Assembly (NCBI GenBank): GCA_027487485.1
Contig: JAIYDN010000059.1
Location: 1-64,000 of the forward strand
Reading direction: 5' to 3'
DNA from: Planctomycetaceae bacterium
GTDB taxonomy: Bacteria > Planctomycetota > Planctomycetia > Pirellulales > Pirellulaceae
DNA: 64,000 nucleotides
Part shown: piece by piece, positions 56,598 to 64,000 of the stretch
Position numbering within the stretch: the stretch's first letter is position 1
Layout: the number at the start of each line of letters is the position of its first letter
Made by a program: the position numbers and the translations under genes
Notes under the pieces: generated by a model
The model's database searches: none
Told to the model about the DNA's origin: nothing
Seen by the model: the letters and a program-made list of their open reading frames with translations, nothing else

Positions 56598-57986
56598 TTA
56601 CTTGCGGATGGATCCTAAGGTCAGCCAGCCTGCTGTGTCGGCATCTTGGGCGGCGTTAGCGAATCTCAATGTTTTTCCTTTGGGTAATGGATTAACTACG
56701 CGTAATGCTAGTTTTGCCGCTTGATCAGGAAGTTCCTCAATCAGCAGCGTTGTTTTCATCATCTCGGGGGTGGTCGAAGGGGCGATGGTCGTTAGTTTCC
56801 AATCTACAGGGTATATCTTTAGTAGGTTGCCGGTCGAAGAAAGGACGGCCAGTTCCATGGACCAATCGTAGTAGAACGGAGCGACTCCTTTATTGAGCAT
56901 CTGCAGTTCCACTTCAATGTGCTGTGCGTCCGTCTGATCAATGCGAGCGGATTGAACGTAGAAATCGTAGCCCATTCGCTGCACGGCTTCCGTAGCGCGT
57001 TGAACCCGGTCTGCGGATTGCTTCTTATTGAACATCCCAGAGTCCATCAACCAAGAGGCGTGCGTTTGCTGCACGCACTTCGCGAAATCCTGAGCCTGCT
57101 TGTGCGTCGGTTTCGCATCGAAGATCTGGCCCCAAACTTCTGGACGAATCTCGCCGCCGATCGGATGTTTTTTCCATTTATTGAGTGCCTTGTCTCCAGC
57201 CTTCGCAAGCAGATTCATATAGAACCAAGAATCGTCTGGATTTCCGGTATCCAAAGTCCCCCACGCAAATGAGTCGTCGTGATAGCCGAACGGAAGGTCA
57301 TCATTGGCCACGTAATTCGGGTTGCTCTTGCCTGCTGGGTATCGCAACAAAACGGGGGTCTTAGTGAAAGCTTGCGAGTACGCCTTAAGAACGCGCAGTT
57401 GAGTTGCCTTGGAAGCAAACAGTTCGGCTCGTGGCCAACTGTGCCATTCGCCCCAGGACCCCAGCAAACCTGCGGTAAGAAATCCTAGCCGTTGATCTCC
57501 ATCGTACCGCAGCCCGAACTCTTGGATAAATCGCTCAAGGGCAGTTACCAGTCTTTCATCTTCATAATCCGGCGTGATGTTTTTGGAAGCTGGCTTCTCC
57601 TTGGTATTCGTCCAGGAGGTAACCTTCAAACCATCATCCATTAAGAATTGTGGCACCCCTGAAGTCTGATTGGGGTATTCGATCCATATTCGAAAGACCG
57701 CTTGGCAACCGCGCGAAGCGATCAGGTCGAGCTTAGACTCTAATGGCTTCCAATCAAACGTATCACGTCCCACCATCAAATCGCTAAGCTTCAGGTAGTT
57801 GAATTCAAGGCTGTGTGGGAAGCGATCGACGTTGGCATCCGCGTAGGGGACCAACCCTTTGAGCGGATTGTCCGCAGGAGATGCCGCAGGTGCCAGCTGA
57901 AATGTCTCGGCCCTTGCTTCGGTCAGAAGACAGGTGATAACACCCAACAGACCAATCCACGTGAACTTCATCATGACTTGATTCAC
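56598..57986 (-). CDS. DUF4832 domain secreted protein (glycoside-hydrolase-like barrel)
   Basis: 462 residues with signal peptide (IGLLGVITCLLTEARA). NPLKGLVPYADANV at the mature N-terminus, FRIWIEYPN, and GFLTAGLLGSWGEWHSW are typical of the DUF4832/DUF4874 family, whose N-terminal part looks like a TIM-barrel glycosidase. The C-terminal 120 residues (HIEVELQMLNKGVAPFYYDW) form a beta domain. Enzymatic activity is not established. Neighbouring genes are exported as well, but spacing (115 bp to the next) gives only weak support for an operon. Confidence 0.75.
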   Translation of the reverse strand: MNQVMMKFTWIGLLGVITCLLTEARAETFQLAPAASPADNPLKGLVPYADANVDRFPHSLEFNYLKLSDLMVGRDTFDWKPLESKLDLIASRGCQAVFRIWIEYPNQTSGVPQFLMDDGLKVTSWTNTKEKPASKNITPDYEDERLVTALERFIQEFGLRYDGDQRLGFLTAGLLGSWGEWHSWPRAELFASKATQLRVLKAYSQAFTKTPVLLRYPAGKSNPNYVANDDLPFGYHDDSFAWGTLDTGNPDDSWFYMNLLAKAGDKALNKWKKHPIGGEIRPEVWGQIFDAKPTHKQAQDFAKCVQQTHASWLMDSGMFNKKQSADRVQRATEAVQRMGYDFYVQSARIDQTDAQHIEVELQMLNKGVAPFYYDWSMELAVLSSTGNLLKIYPVDWKLTTIAPSTTPEMMKTTLLIEELPDQAAKLALRVVNPLPKGKTLRFANAAQDADTAGWLTLGSIRK

Positions 57987-58100
57987 ACTAAGCCTCGAAC
58001 GATTTCAAACTGAAAAAAGATGGTAACTCGCACCAATGTACTCGGAAATTCCAAGTTTGGTACTTCGCTTATCTCCAGCGATGCAGAACCGGTTGTTGCG

Positions 58101-59144
58101 TTATTCCGAAAAGGCTTTCGAGGAACAGCGTAGGTCATCGACGAATAGCAGGCAGGGTTGGTTGGGATTACTGTGAGCCGAGATGCCTACTTCAAGACTA
58201 TTATAAATGGCGGATCGAAACGGAAGGGTCATCCCCGTTTGGTCCAACACCTTGTGGCCATCCTGCCAAATCTCCATTCGTCCGTCCGTAGTCGACAGGG
58301 CAAAATGCACTTGGACATGCACCCATTTGCTTCTTGGAAATGTGACACGTGTCTCGGCAGGTTGTCGGTAGGTTGGCTTGTCGAGCGCCTTCAGTTCAAT
58401 CCCTAGTGTCTCATCGTCGAAAATGCGCAATCGAATTCCTGGGTGCTCTGCAACGAACTCGCATTCTAGATCGATCAACGTCAACGGCAAACCTTGCTCT
58501 GCCCAGTAGAAAGCTTCGAACCAAAAATCATCACCATTTCTAAAATAGACCAACGGACTGGAAAGACTTGCCTTACATGTGATCATGCTATCGGGTCTCT
58601 TCGGCGCCATGCACCTTAGCGACGTGCTGCCTGAATGCGATTTTTCACTTGTAGGCTCCACGCTGCAGTCGCGGAAAGTTGCCTTCCCAGCCAGCATCTC
58701 GTTGCGATGCGCGACATATTCGGAAACCGTTGGGGCTTCGGGTGACTGTAGAGTGAACACGCCCCAGCGTTGCCGTTGTTCGCTGACAAGTTCTAAAAGT
58801 CCAGGAACTCCGAGATTCAAGTCTTCGAAGGATTCAGACAGTTCGCGTTGCACTTCGAATCGCTTTTGCGTATCGGGGGAAACTCGGTAGGTTTTTCCAT
58901 CCTCGCTCACGTACGAACGCTTGACTTCCTCGGGATCAAAAACTCGCATCACCAGCTCCCATGTTTCGCCAGCCTGAGTTTCGCGGTATGCATTTCCATC
59001 GTCAACCACGTAAAGCGTACCGCCATTGGTCTTATACGTCAGCTCCACGCGTTCCGGTTCAAACGGTGGGACCAAGGTTGCTCGGTTACAACCGAAACTA
59101 AGAATTGCGATCAGAACGACTAAACAGTGCATCGCCGATTTCAT
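58101..59144 (-). CDS. Lipoprotein with C-terminal LamG/jelly-roll-like domain
   Basis: About 347 residues from the ATG at 59144, picked because it gives a standard lipoprotein signal (VLIAILSFGC); upstream in-frame ATG/GTG starts to 59237 exist. The mature N-terminal 120 residues are unrecognised. The rest (about 170-340) has a concanavalin-like jelly-roll pattern similar to polysaccharide-lyase or heparinase-I-like folds: FWFEAFYWAEQGLPLTLIDLECEF, KWVHVQVHFALSTTDGRMEIWQDGHKVLDQ. No catalytic residues can be assigned. Confidence 0.65.
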   Translation of the reverse strand: MKSAMHCLVVLIAILSFGCNRATLVPPFEPERVELTYKTNGGTLYVVDDGNAYRETQAGETWELVMRVFDPEEVKRSYVSEDGKTYRVSPDTQKRFEVQRELSESFEDLNLGVPGLLELVSEQRQRWGVFTLQSPEAPTVSEYVAHRNEMLAGKATFRDCSVEPTSEKSHSGSTSLRCMAPKRPDSMITCKASLSSPLVYFRNGDDFWFEAFYWAEQGLPLTLIDLECEFVAEHPGIRLRIFDDETLGIELKALDKPTYRQPAETRVTFPRSKWVHVQVHFALSTTDGRMEIWQDGHKVLDQTGMTLPFRSAIYNSLEVGISAHSNPNQPCLLFVDDLRCSSKAFSE

Positions 59145-59440
59145 TGCCGTTTTGCTTTCGAGAAGGATTTCAAGAGACATTCGCATTCGACAGAACTCGC
59201 TTTTGAGATGTTTTAGAACATAGTCTTCCGTTCGCATTTATAGGCCCTTTCGCGAATACTTCCACACACTACACTACGCTAGCAGATTGTTTGAGGCTGC
59301 ATTCAATCGTTTATGGATTGAATGCTGCTATTCCAATGATCCTGCAACCGCGTGTGATTCGATTGGCTTGACCAATAGACGAGGTGCTCGCCGATCCAAA
59401 TTTGTGTTATCGTCTAGAAGCATTTATCTTGGAGGCAACT

Positions 59441-59773
59441 GTGGCAAAGAAAAGTGTCGGAAACGTCAAACGTCAGATCCATGAGTCCGGTGAGAAAGCG
59501 CTTGAGGTCGCCCAGGCAAAAAATGCCGGCAGTGATTTTAAGTGGCACTTTGGCAAGGTAAATAGTCTAGGATCTTACGCAATTGCTGGTGGTCGTGGAG
59601 TCACGATCAATTGGGAAGGTGGAGGAATCACATCCCAACAAGGCAACATCACCGATGATCAATGGGAGCTTTTTAAGCTTGCCTTTGCAACGACCGGCAG
59701 AGTCGCAATCCTTAGCGATCTTCCTGGCGAAGAAGCGTACTACGATTATCGCTTCTTAGAGGCGGTTCGGTAA
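59441..59773 (+). CDS. Small hypothetical protein
   Basis: 110 residues. The GTG at 59441 is preceded by a perfect GGAGG five bases upstream (59431-59435), which decides the start. Basic N-terminus (AKKSVGNVKRQIHESGEKALEVAQ), then beta-rich (KWHFGKVNSLGSYAIAGGRGVTINWEGGGITSQQG) and an acidic tail. No family recognised. A terminator follows at 59815-59845. Confidence 0.65.
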   Translation: MAKKSVGNVKRQIHESGEKALEVAQAKNAGSDFKWHFGKVNSLGSYAIAGGRGVTINWEGGGITSQQGNITDDQWELFKLAFATTGRVAILSDLPGEEAYYDYRFLEAVR

Positions 59774-59814
59774 CGTTACAAAGTGTACTTACTCTTGTCG
59801 TAAATCTTCCCATC

Positions 59815-59845
59815 ATCACTCCACGTCAAAAAAACGTGGGGTGAT
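59815..59845 (+). terminator. Terminator of the 110-residue protein gene
   Basis: ATCACTCCACGT (59815-59826) pairs with ACGTGGGGTGAT (59834-59845) around CAAAAAA, with one G-T pair, 42 bp after the stop; an ATTTC follows. Confidence 0.65.
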
Positions 59846-59860
59846 ATTTCAGGCAAGTAT

Positions 59861-59930
59861 GCCAGTCCAACCTTGCCAGTCCAACCTTGCCGGCCCAAAC
59901 TTGCCGGCCCAAACTTGCCAAACCAATCTT
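59861..59930. repeat. Five 14-bp tandem repeats
   Basis: GCCAGTCCAACCTT twice, GCCGGCCCAAACTT twice, then GCCAAACCAATCTT. Pairs of identical units suggest stepwise duplication. Located between the small hypothetical gene's terminator and the 3' end of the opposing gene. Confidence 0.85.
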
Positions 59931-59937
59931 GGCAGTA

Positions 59938-60441
59938 CTAATTCTTGCGAATGCTGAGCAGGACCTTCAATATCAGCGAATGTGGTAACGTCGCTGCTTT
60001 GCTTTTCGTTTTGATGAATTCACACAGAGCCAAGGCTTCTCTGGGGTGGCAAAGTACCGTGTGAATGGATTGTCCTTCGCACATGTTTTTCAAGCAGTCA
60101 GCAACCAGCCGGCGAAATTCAGCGATTCCCAAAGAACAACCGCCATCAGCCAATAGCTTCGAGAGTCTTACCTTGGATGGTCCACCGATTAGCTTCTTCG
60201 GGCATTCCTTCCGTCTTCGAATGGACATCAGGGTTCCGAGAACAAGGGCATCGTGCAGATTTGCGTCGGGATTGCTCTCGCGAATCATCTCGCAAAATCG
60301 GGTTGCAACTGCGGGAGTGCTCAGTACCGAATCAATGGTTGACGTGGGGAAGTTGGCTCGCAACGTTTCGAGCAAAAGACCTTTGAAGTCTTCGGTCGAA
60401 CCTACGAAACCACAGGCCATTAGGTTCTCGGATAACTTCAT
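59938..60441 (-). CDS. Hypothetical helical protein with internal duplication
   Basis: 167 residues, no recognised family. Two halves align: FKGLLLETLRANFPTSTIDSVLSTP...ATRFCEMIRES...LVLGTLMSIRR and FRRLVADCLKNMCEGQSIHTVLCHP...ALALCEFIKTK...LILKVLLSIRK. Each half is about 75 residues and predicted all-helical. Appears cytoplasmic. Monocistronic. Confidence 0.6.
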   Translation of the reverse strand: MKLSENLMACGFVGSTEDFKGLLLETLRANFPTSTIDSVLSTPAVATRFCEMIRESNPDANLHDALVLGTLMSIRRRKECPKKLIGGPSKVRLSKLLADGGCSLGIAEFRRLVADCLKNMCEGQSIHTVLCHPREALALCEFIKTKSKAATLPHSLILKVLLSIRKN

Positions 60442-60764
60442 GCTTGCTTGACCTCATCAATGAAAATTGGCTTTTCGCAATTCTGACGCTCGCCATAGCC
60501 TAGAGGAATGGGGTGCGAAATCAACGCCAAAGTGAAAGTCTGGCGTTGTTATTTCAGGCTGCTGTCGTGCTTCAAGACATTCAAAGCAAGTGCAGATCGG
60601 TTCGAACAAGCACTCGAGCAATTAAGTGGTCGCCGCTGTCACGAGAAAGTAGATCAACGGACTCGTTTGTCGTTTGAGGTATGTGATTTGCATAGGACCT
60701 TCTGGTTGAACCCGTTGTCCAGAGTCAGATTTCAAGACACCTATACGTACGTCTATTCATCCAG
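60442..60764. other. Intergenic region before the YihY/BrkB gene
   Basis: Divergent promoters of the duplicated hypothetical and the BrkB gene should lie here. An 86-codon frame (60508-60768) overlaps the BrkB start by ATGA but has no recognisable domain or ribosome-binding site, so I do not call it a gene. Confidence 0.4.
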
Positions 60765-61700
60765 ATGATGCAGGCTGCACTGCAAAACAACACCTTGATC
60801 GATAACAGCCCAGCTTCATCCGCTCCAAGGTTACCCAACCTTTATCATTTGAACTGGGCCCGCTATCAGCGGTCTTTCTTTAATGCGATAACGGGCTGGC
60901 TGTCGCACAACGCGCCTCGCCTATCCGCTGCACTCGCGTTTTACACTCTACTTTCCATATCGCCGTTATTGATCATTGCAACGGCCATTTTGCGAGCCGT
61001 CTACTGGAATAGCAATGCGACGGAGAAGCTAAACGAACAATTGCAAACGGTTCTGGGCGATTCCGGTGCGGAAGTCGTAAAAGCAATACTTGCCAATCCG
61101 GGCCACCCGGCAACGGACACCGCCGCTTCCATGATTGGGAATGGGACTTTGCTGCTGGGCGCTTCAGGGGTCTTGAGCGAGCTACAAAGCGCCATGAATC
61201 TTATTTGGAACGTTCGATCGCCAGTGACCGCTGGTTTGTGGGCGAGCGTTCGGCAAAGGATCAAATCCTTCGGAATGGTGCTCGTCGTCGGGGCCATGCT
61301 CATGGCTACCTTGATTCTGTCGACGGTTGTTTCGTCCCTGGGTGGAGAAGTGTTAAGCCATGTTCCAAGCTTCGCAGCGCCCATTCACATTGCCAATCGA
61401 TGCTTAAGCTTTTTGTTGACCGCAACATTGTTTGGGCTGGTCTTCAAGTTCTTTCCGAACACGAAAATTGGGTGGAGAGATGTTTTCTTCGGTGCGATTG
61501 TGACAAGCTTGCTGTTTAATGCCGGAAACATTTTGATCGGCATCTATCTGCGAAACGCTGGTTTCGCCTCCCCTTTCGGTGCTGCAGGCTCATTGGTCGT
61601 TTTTGTAGTTTGGATTTACTACTCAGCCTTGATCTTCTTTTTCGGTGCGGAACTGACTCAGGCGACGGCGGCCCAACACGAGCATCCGAAATCTCTTTGA
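60765..61700 (+). CDS. YihY/virulence factor BrkB family membrane protein
   Basis: 311 residues. The family signature APRLSAALAFYTLLSISPLLIIA follows a short cytoplasmic N-terminus. About six membrane helices, the LLGASGVLSELQSAMNLIWNV segment, FKFFPNTKIGWRDVFFGAIVTSLLFNAG, and the SPFGAAGSLVVFVVWIYYSALIFFFGAELTQ ending are all present. Function of the family is unsettled (once called RNase BN; a transporter-like role is suspected). ATG at 60768 is an alternative start. Confidence 0.92.
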   Translation: MMQAALQNNTLIDNSPASSAPRLPNLYHLNWARYQRSFFNAITGWLSHNAPRLSAALAFYTLLSISPLLIIATAILRAVYWNSNATEKLNEQLQTVLGDSGAEVVKAILANPGHPATDTAASMIGNGTLLLGASGVLSELQSAMNLIWNVRSPVTAGLWASVRQRIKSFGMVLVVGAMLMATLILSTVVSSLGGEVLSHVPSFAAPIHIANRCLSFLLTATLFGLVFKFFPNTKIGWRDVFFGAIVTSLLFNAGNILIGIYLRNAGFASPFGAAGSLVVFVVWIYYSALIFFFGAELTQATAAQHEHPKSL

Positions 61701-61820
61701 TTGTAACACGCACCCCACCAACGCTTCGCGAGTCACTCGCTCCGCATGCTTGGCATCGTATTTGCGTCCACCGAAACTCAAGTACTTTATTCTTACTGGT
61801 TTCAGATGGATTGTGGCACG

Positions 61821-62180
61821 ATGGATAACTCAGGCTCGATCATCAAGGCGACGGTTTTAGATGTCATGAAAACCGCAGGAAACCGAATCGCTCGAGTGAC
61901 AGAGCTTGCCGTGAACTTCGTCTTAAAGCGAGTTGGTATTTTATCAGCGCCGGAGGACGAACCACGCGGAATCAACATTGAGAAACGTTCGTTGGTGATC
62001 GCCGCATGTGGCCGTCGAGTGGGCTACGTGAAGGAACTTGTCAACGACACCATGCTGGTTGATTCACCACTGGGCTACACCCTAACCATCCCGATTGTCT
62101 GGGTCGATCGCCTTGATTGTCACGTCCGATTGGACAGAAACTATGCCGAGATCGTTGGAACGCTCGAGCAAGCACCATAA
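61821..62180 (+). CDS. Hypothetical protein with PRC-barrel/DUF2171-like C-terminus
   Basis: About 119 residues; starts at 61806 or 61746 are also in frame and no ribosome-binding site decides. The N-terminal half is helical. The C-terminal half (CGRRVGYVKELVNDTMLVDSPLGYTLTIPIVWVDRLDCHVRLDR) resembles the short barrel of DUF2171/PRC proteins, which end in IPLDWVDRVD-VHL. Situated between two membrane-protein genes on the same strand. Function unknown. Confidence 0.55.
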   Translation: MDNSGSIIKATVLDVMKTAGNRIARVTELAVNFVLKRVGILSAPEDEPRGINIEKRSLVIAACGRRVGYVKELVNDTMLVDSPLGYTLTIPIVWVDRLDCHVRLDRNYAEIVGTLEQAP

Positions 62181-62327
62181 AAATCGCCCGGGCTTTAAAT
62201 CACATCGGCAAGCTGATGCAAATCTGCAACCTGCGGTCTACTTCCACGAACGTCATTCATTGCGACAAAGTCAACCTCGTCCATTTCGCATCCATTCAGG
62301 GACCTTCCGAGCTCAAGAGAAATCACT

Positions 62328-63575
62328 ATGTTTGACACTGTTGTGCCCAATTCAAATGTGCCCAATTCAAAGCGTCTCTCGGTTCCATCCTACCTTCTGC
62401 TAGCGGTTGGATTACTGGCTTTCGTTCAAACGTTCAGCTTGCTCTCTTCGGTCTATCTATCGTTCTTGCTCACGCTTTTGATTTCGTTAGCGTTGAACCC
62501 GCTCGTCAACAAGCTGAGAAAGTTCTTGGGAGGTCGAAAAGGAGCAACCGCTTCGGTTGTTTTCGCCATCCTGGCACTATTCACCCTTTCAGGTTGGGCC
62601 TTTTACAGCCCCTTAAAAGACTCGGTGGCAAACCTATCCGATGTCCTTCCTATGTACTGGGAGCGACTGCAAAAGCCGCTGATCAAAATGGAGCAGCATG
62701 CAAAACGCTCCGAGGTTCGATGGCAAGCCGAAGTAACCTCCGAAATCACAAATACGGCGGAGCCTGACATCAACGAAGGTCACGACCTGCCGCCGGAAGC
62801 TGCGCCCTTGAACCCTGCCGAAGACACTAGCTCCCTCCGCTCCAACTTGGCCGAGATGCTAAAAGGTGTCGTTGGGAACTTAACTCGAGTCGCATTCAAC
62901 GGAGCGCAGATCTTGGTCGTATTGGTGACCGTCTTTTTCAGCGTGATTTTCATGCTGATGAACCCGAGACCGATCATCAGCGCCATATTTTCGCTGGTAC
63001 CAGCAAATCATCATGACAAAGCGACAGCCATCCTGACGCGAATTTGCAAGTTTGCACCCTCATGGGTGGGTTCAACTCTTGCAGGGATGCTAACTATCGG
63101 CTTGCTTGTGTTCATTCTGATGTGGCCACTGCTTGGATTTATGGATGCGTTGGTGCTGGGACTGATAGCTGGACTTCTGGAATCCATTCCCTTCCTGGGG
63201 CCAACGTTCAGTACTGTGCCGGCCATTCTGCTTGCGATTGGCAAGGGAGGGATGACACCGCTTTGGGTGCTTGGCGCTTACATTGGCGTGCAGGCAGTAG
63301 AAAACAACTTCATCTTGCCAATCATTATGTCCAGAGGGATGAAGATCCACGCGGTAGCCGTGATCTTTTCCATGCTGCTATGCGTCACGGCTTTTGGTGT
63401 GCTGGGCGTGCTGATCGCCGCCCCTTTGGTTGCCGTGATGAGCATTGTTCACGAAGAGCTGTACCGCAAAAAATTCTTACCGGCAGTCACGGACTCCAAA
63501 TTAGATCTGCTCGCGCAGCGTGTTTTGCATGAACATAGTTTTCCGCAAGATGCTGCCGAAATGCGAAACCAGTAA
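62328..63575 (+). CDS. AI-2E transporter (PerM/TqsA) family protein
   Basis: 415 residues. Paired N-terminal membrane helices (LLLAVGLLAFVQTFSLLSSVYLSFLLTLLISLALNPLVNKL) are followed by a large soluble loop with an insert of about 60 acidic residues. The C-terminal helices carry GLIAGLLESIPFLGPTFSTVPAILLA, YIGVQAVENNFILPIIMSRGMKIH and VLGVLIAAPLVAVMSIVHEELY. These are diagnostic of the family, whose members export quorum-sensing AI-2 or act as ion antiporters; substrate not predictable. AAGAGA precedes the ATG by about ten bases. Confidence 0.9.
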   Translation: MFDTVVPNSNVPNSKRLSVPSYLLLAVGLLAFVQTFSLLSSVYLSFLLTLLISLALNPLVNKLRKFLGGRKGATASVVFAILALFTLSGWAFYSPLKDSVANLSDVLPMYWERLQKPLIKMEQHAKRSEVRWQAEVTSEITNTAEPDINEGHDLPPEAAPLNPAEDTSSLRSNLAEMLKGVVGNLTRVAFNGAQILVVLVTVFFSVIFMLMNPRPIISAIFSLVPANHHDKATAILTRICKFAPSWVGSTLAGMLTIGLLVFILMWPLLGFMDALVLGLIAGLLESIPFLGPTFSTVPAILLAIGKGGMTPLWVLGAYIGVQAVENNFILPIIMSRGMKIHAVAVIFSMLLCVTAFGVLGVLIAAPLVAVMSIVHEELYRKKFLPAVTDSKLDLLAQRVLHEHSFPQDAAEMRNQ

Positions 63576-63672
63576 CTTTGGGACCTGTTCTGATTCTTCT
63601 AGTGAATGCAAGCTTGTTGGGATGAATCCGCTTGCATTCACTTTCATCGCGTCAAGTTTCTAAACGAACTCA

Positions 63673-64000
63673 TTACCAGTATATGCCAAGATTTGGGCCG
63701 ATCTGGACTCCTGAGCGTGGACGATTCCCGTACCAGTTGTTATTGCCGCCGTAGTAATAGGGTTGGCGGTTGTTGCGATAATAAAAATTGTTTCCGCCAT
63801 ATTGGTTTTGGTATCCATAGCCGTAGTACGGGGCATAGCGTTGTCCATACTGGTTGCGGTAGTTGTTGTTTCGATAGGAGTTGTATCCTCGATTGAAATT
63901 CTGTGGGCGGTAGCCACGTTGGGGAGCATCCACGTTTATCTGCGAAACGTATCTGGTTTCGCCAATGGCTTGCGACAACGAGACTCCATCTTGCTTAGCG
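63673..64000 (-). CDS. Asn/Tyr/Arg-rich protein, 3' part (5' end outside window)
   Basis: The frame runs to the window edge, so the start is missing. Visible start AKQDGVSLSQAIGETRYVSQINVD, then about 80 residues dominated by N, Y, R, Q and G (NNNYRNQYGQRYAPYYGYGY), ending GPNLGIYW. The first part faintly resembles the linker of PepSY-like domains, but this is too short to claim. Low-complexity tails like this occur in exported Planctomycetes proteins. Confidence 0.6.
   Translation of the reverse strand, partial: AKQDGVSLSQAIGETRYVSQINVDAPQRGYRPQNFNRGYNSYRNNNYRNQYGQRYAPYYGYGYQNQYGGNNFYYRNNRQPYYYGGNNNWYGNRPRSGVQIGPNLGIYW

Noticed and set aside
59861-59930. CRISPR array
   Set aside because: Units are contiguous 14-bp repeats with no spacers and no cas genes nearby.
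60508-60768. 86-codon frame overlapping the BrkB start by ATGA
   Set aside because: No ribosome-binding site, no domain, and unusual residue composition; the overlap can be chance.

Overview
The window reads as a piece of a Planctomycetes chromosome, most likely a Pirellula/Rhodopirellula-type member of the Pirellulaceae. The main evidence is two tandem pairs of Planctomycete cytochrome-c/DUF1549/DUF1553 genes with Tat-exported DUF1501 genes, an ECF sigma factor beside a membrane Ser/Thr kinase, very long secreted proteins, and many intergenic palindromic repeats. No rRNA, tRNA or CRISPR array was seen.

Left part (1-14.6 kb). The window opens inside a giant cadherin/RTX surface protein with four near-identical 336-bp repeats. 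A Uma2-family gene follows on the other strand. Next comes a three-gene operon: a PilZ protein, a GAF-GAF-TM-HlyD adaptor, and a PqqD-like/site-2-protease/HlyD fusion. This looks like an envelope export or processing machine without a visible ABC transporter. A DNA-repair unit comes next, with the DEXH helicase and PdeM-like phosphoesterase of the ligase-associated four-gene cluster. Just upstream of the helicase is a 41-codon remnant of the cluster's exonuclease, and no ligase is present, so the cluster appears eroded. Converging on PdeM is an ECF sigma factor / Ser-Thr kinase pair.

Centre (14.8-33.6 kb, all minus strand). This is a lipid/polyketide cluster. It encodes an outer-membrane efflux lipoprotein, a 2119-residue type I PKS (KS-AT-DH-degenerate ER-KR-ACP, no thioesterase), an alpha-oxoamine synthase, an MECR-like stand-alone enoyl reductase, a fusion of a metallo-beta-lactamase-fold hydrolase with an RND adaptor, an RND pump, and a phytoene-desaturase/retinol-saturase-like oxidoreductase. 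The inferred product is a long-chain amino-ketone or sphingoid-like lipid, released by decarboxylative condensation with an amino acid and exported by the cluster's own tripartite pump. The MBL-RND adaptor fusion is the most unusual protein in the window.

Right-centre (33.8-44.3 kb). An ECF sigma factor overlaps a gene for an anti-sigma-like/TM/von Willebrand A fusion, followed by a 2325-residue membrane-anchored giant. This looks like a surface-sensing regulatory unit.

Right part (44.3-64 kb). Two different REP-associated tyrosine (Y1/HUH) transposase genes are each flanked by their own palindromic repeat family. Around them lie an esterase, the two cytochrome/DUF1501 pairs, a DUF4832 protein, a lipoprotein, several hypotheticals, a YihY/BrkB membrane protein, a PRC/DUF2171-like protein, an AI-2E/PerM family membrane protein, and the 3' end of an Asn/Tyr/Arg-rich protein cut by the window edge.
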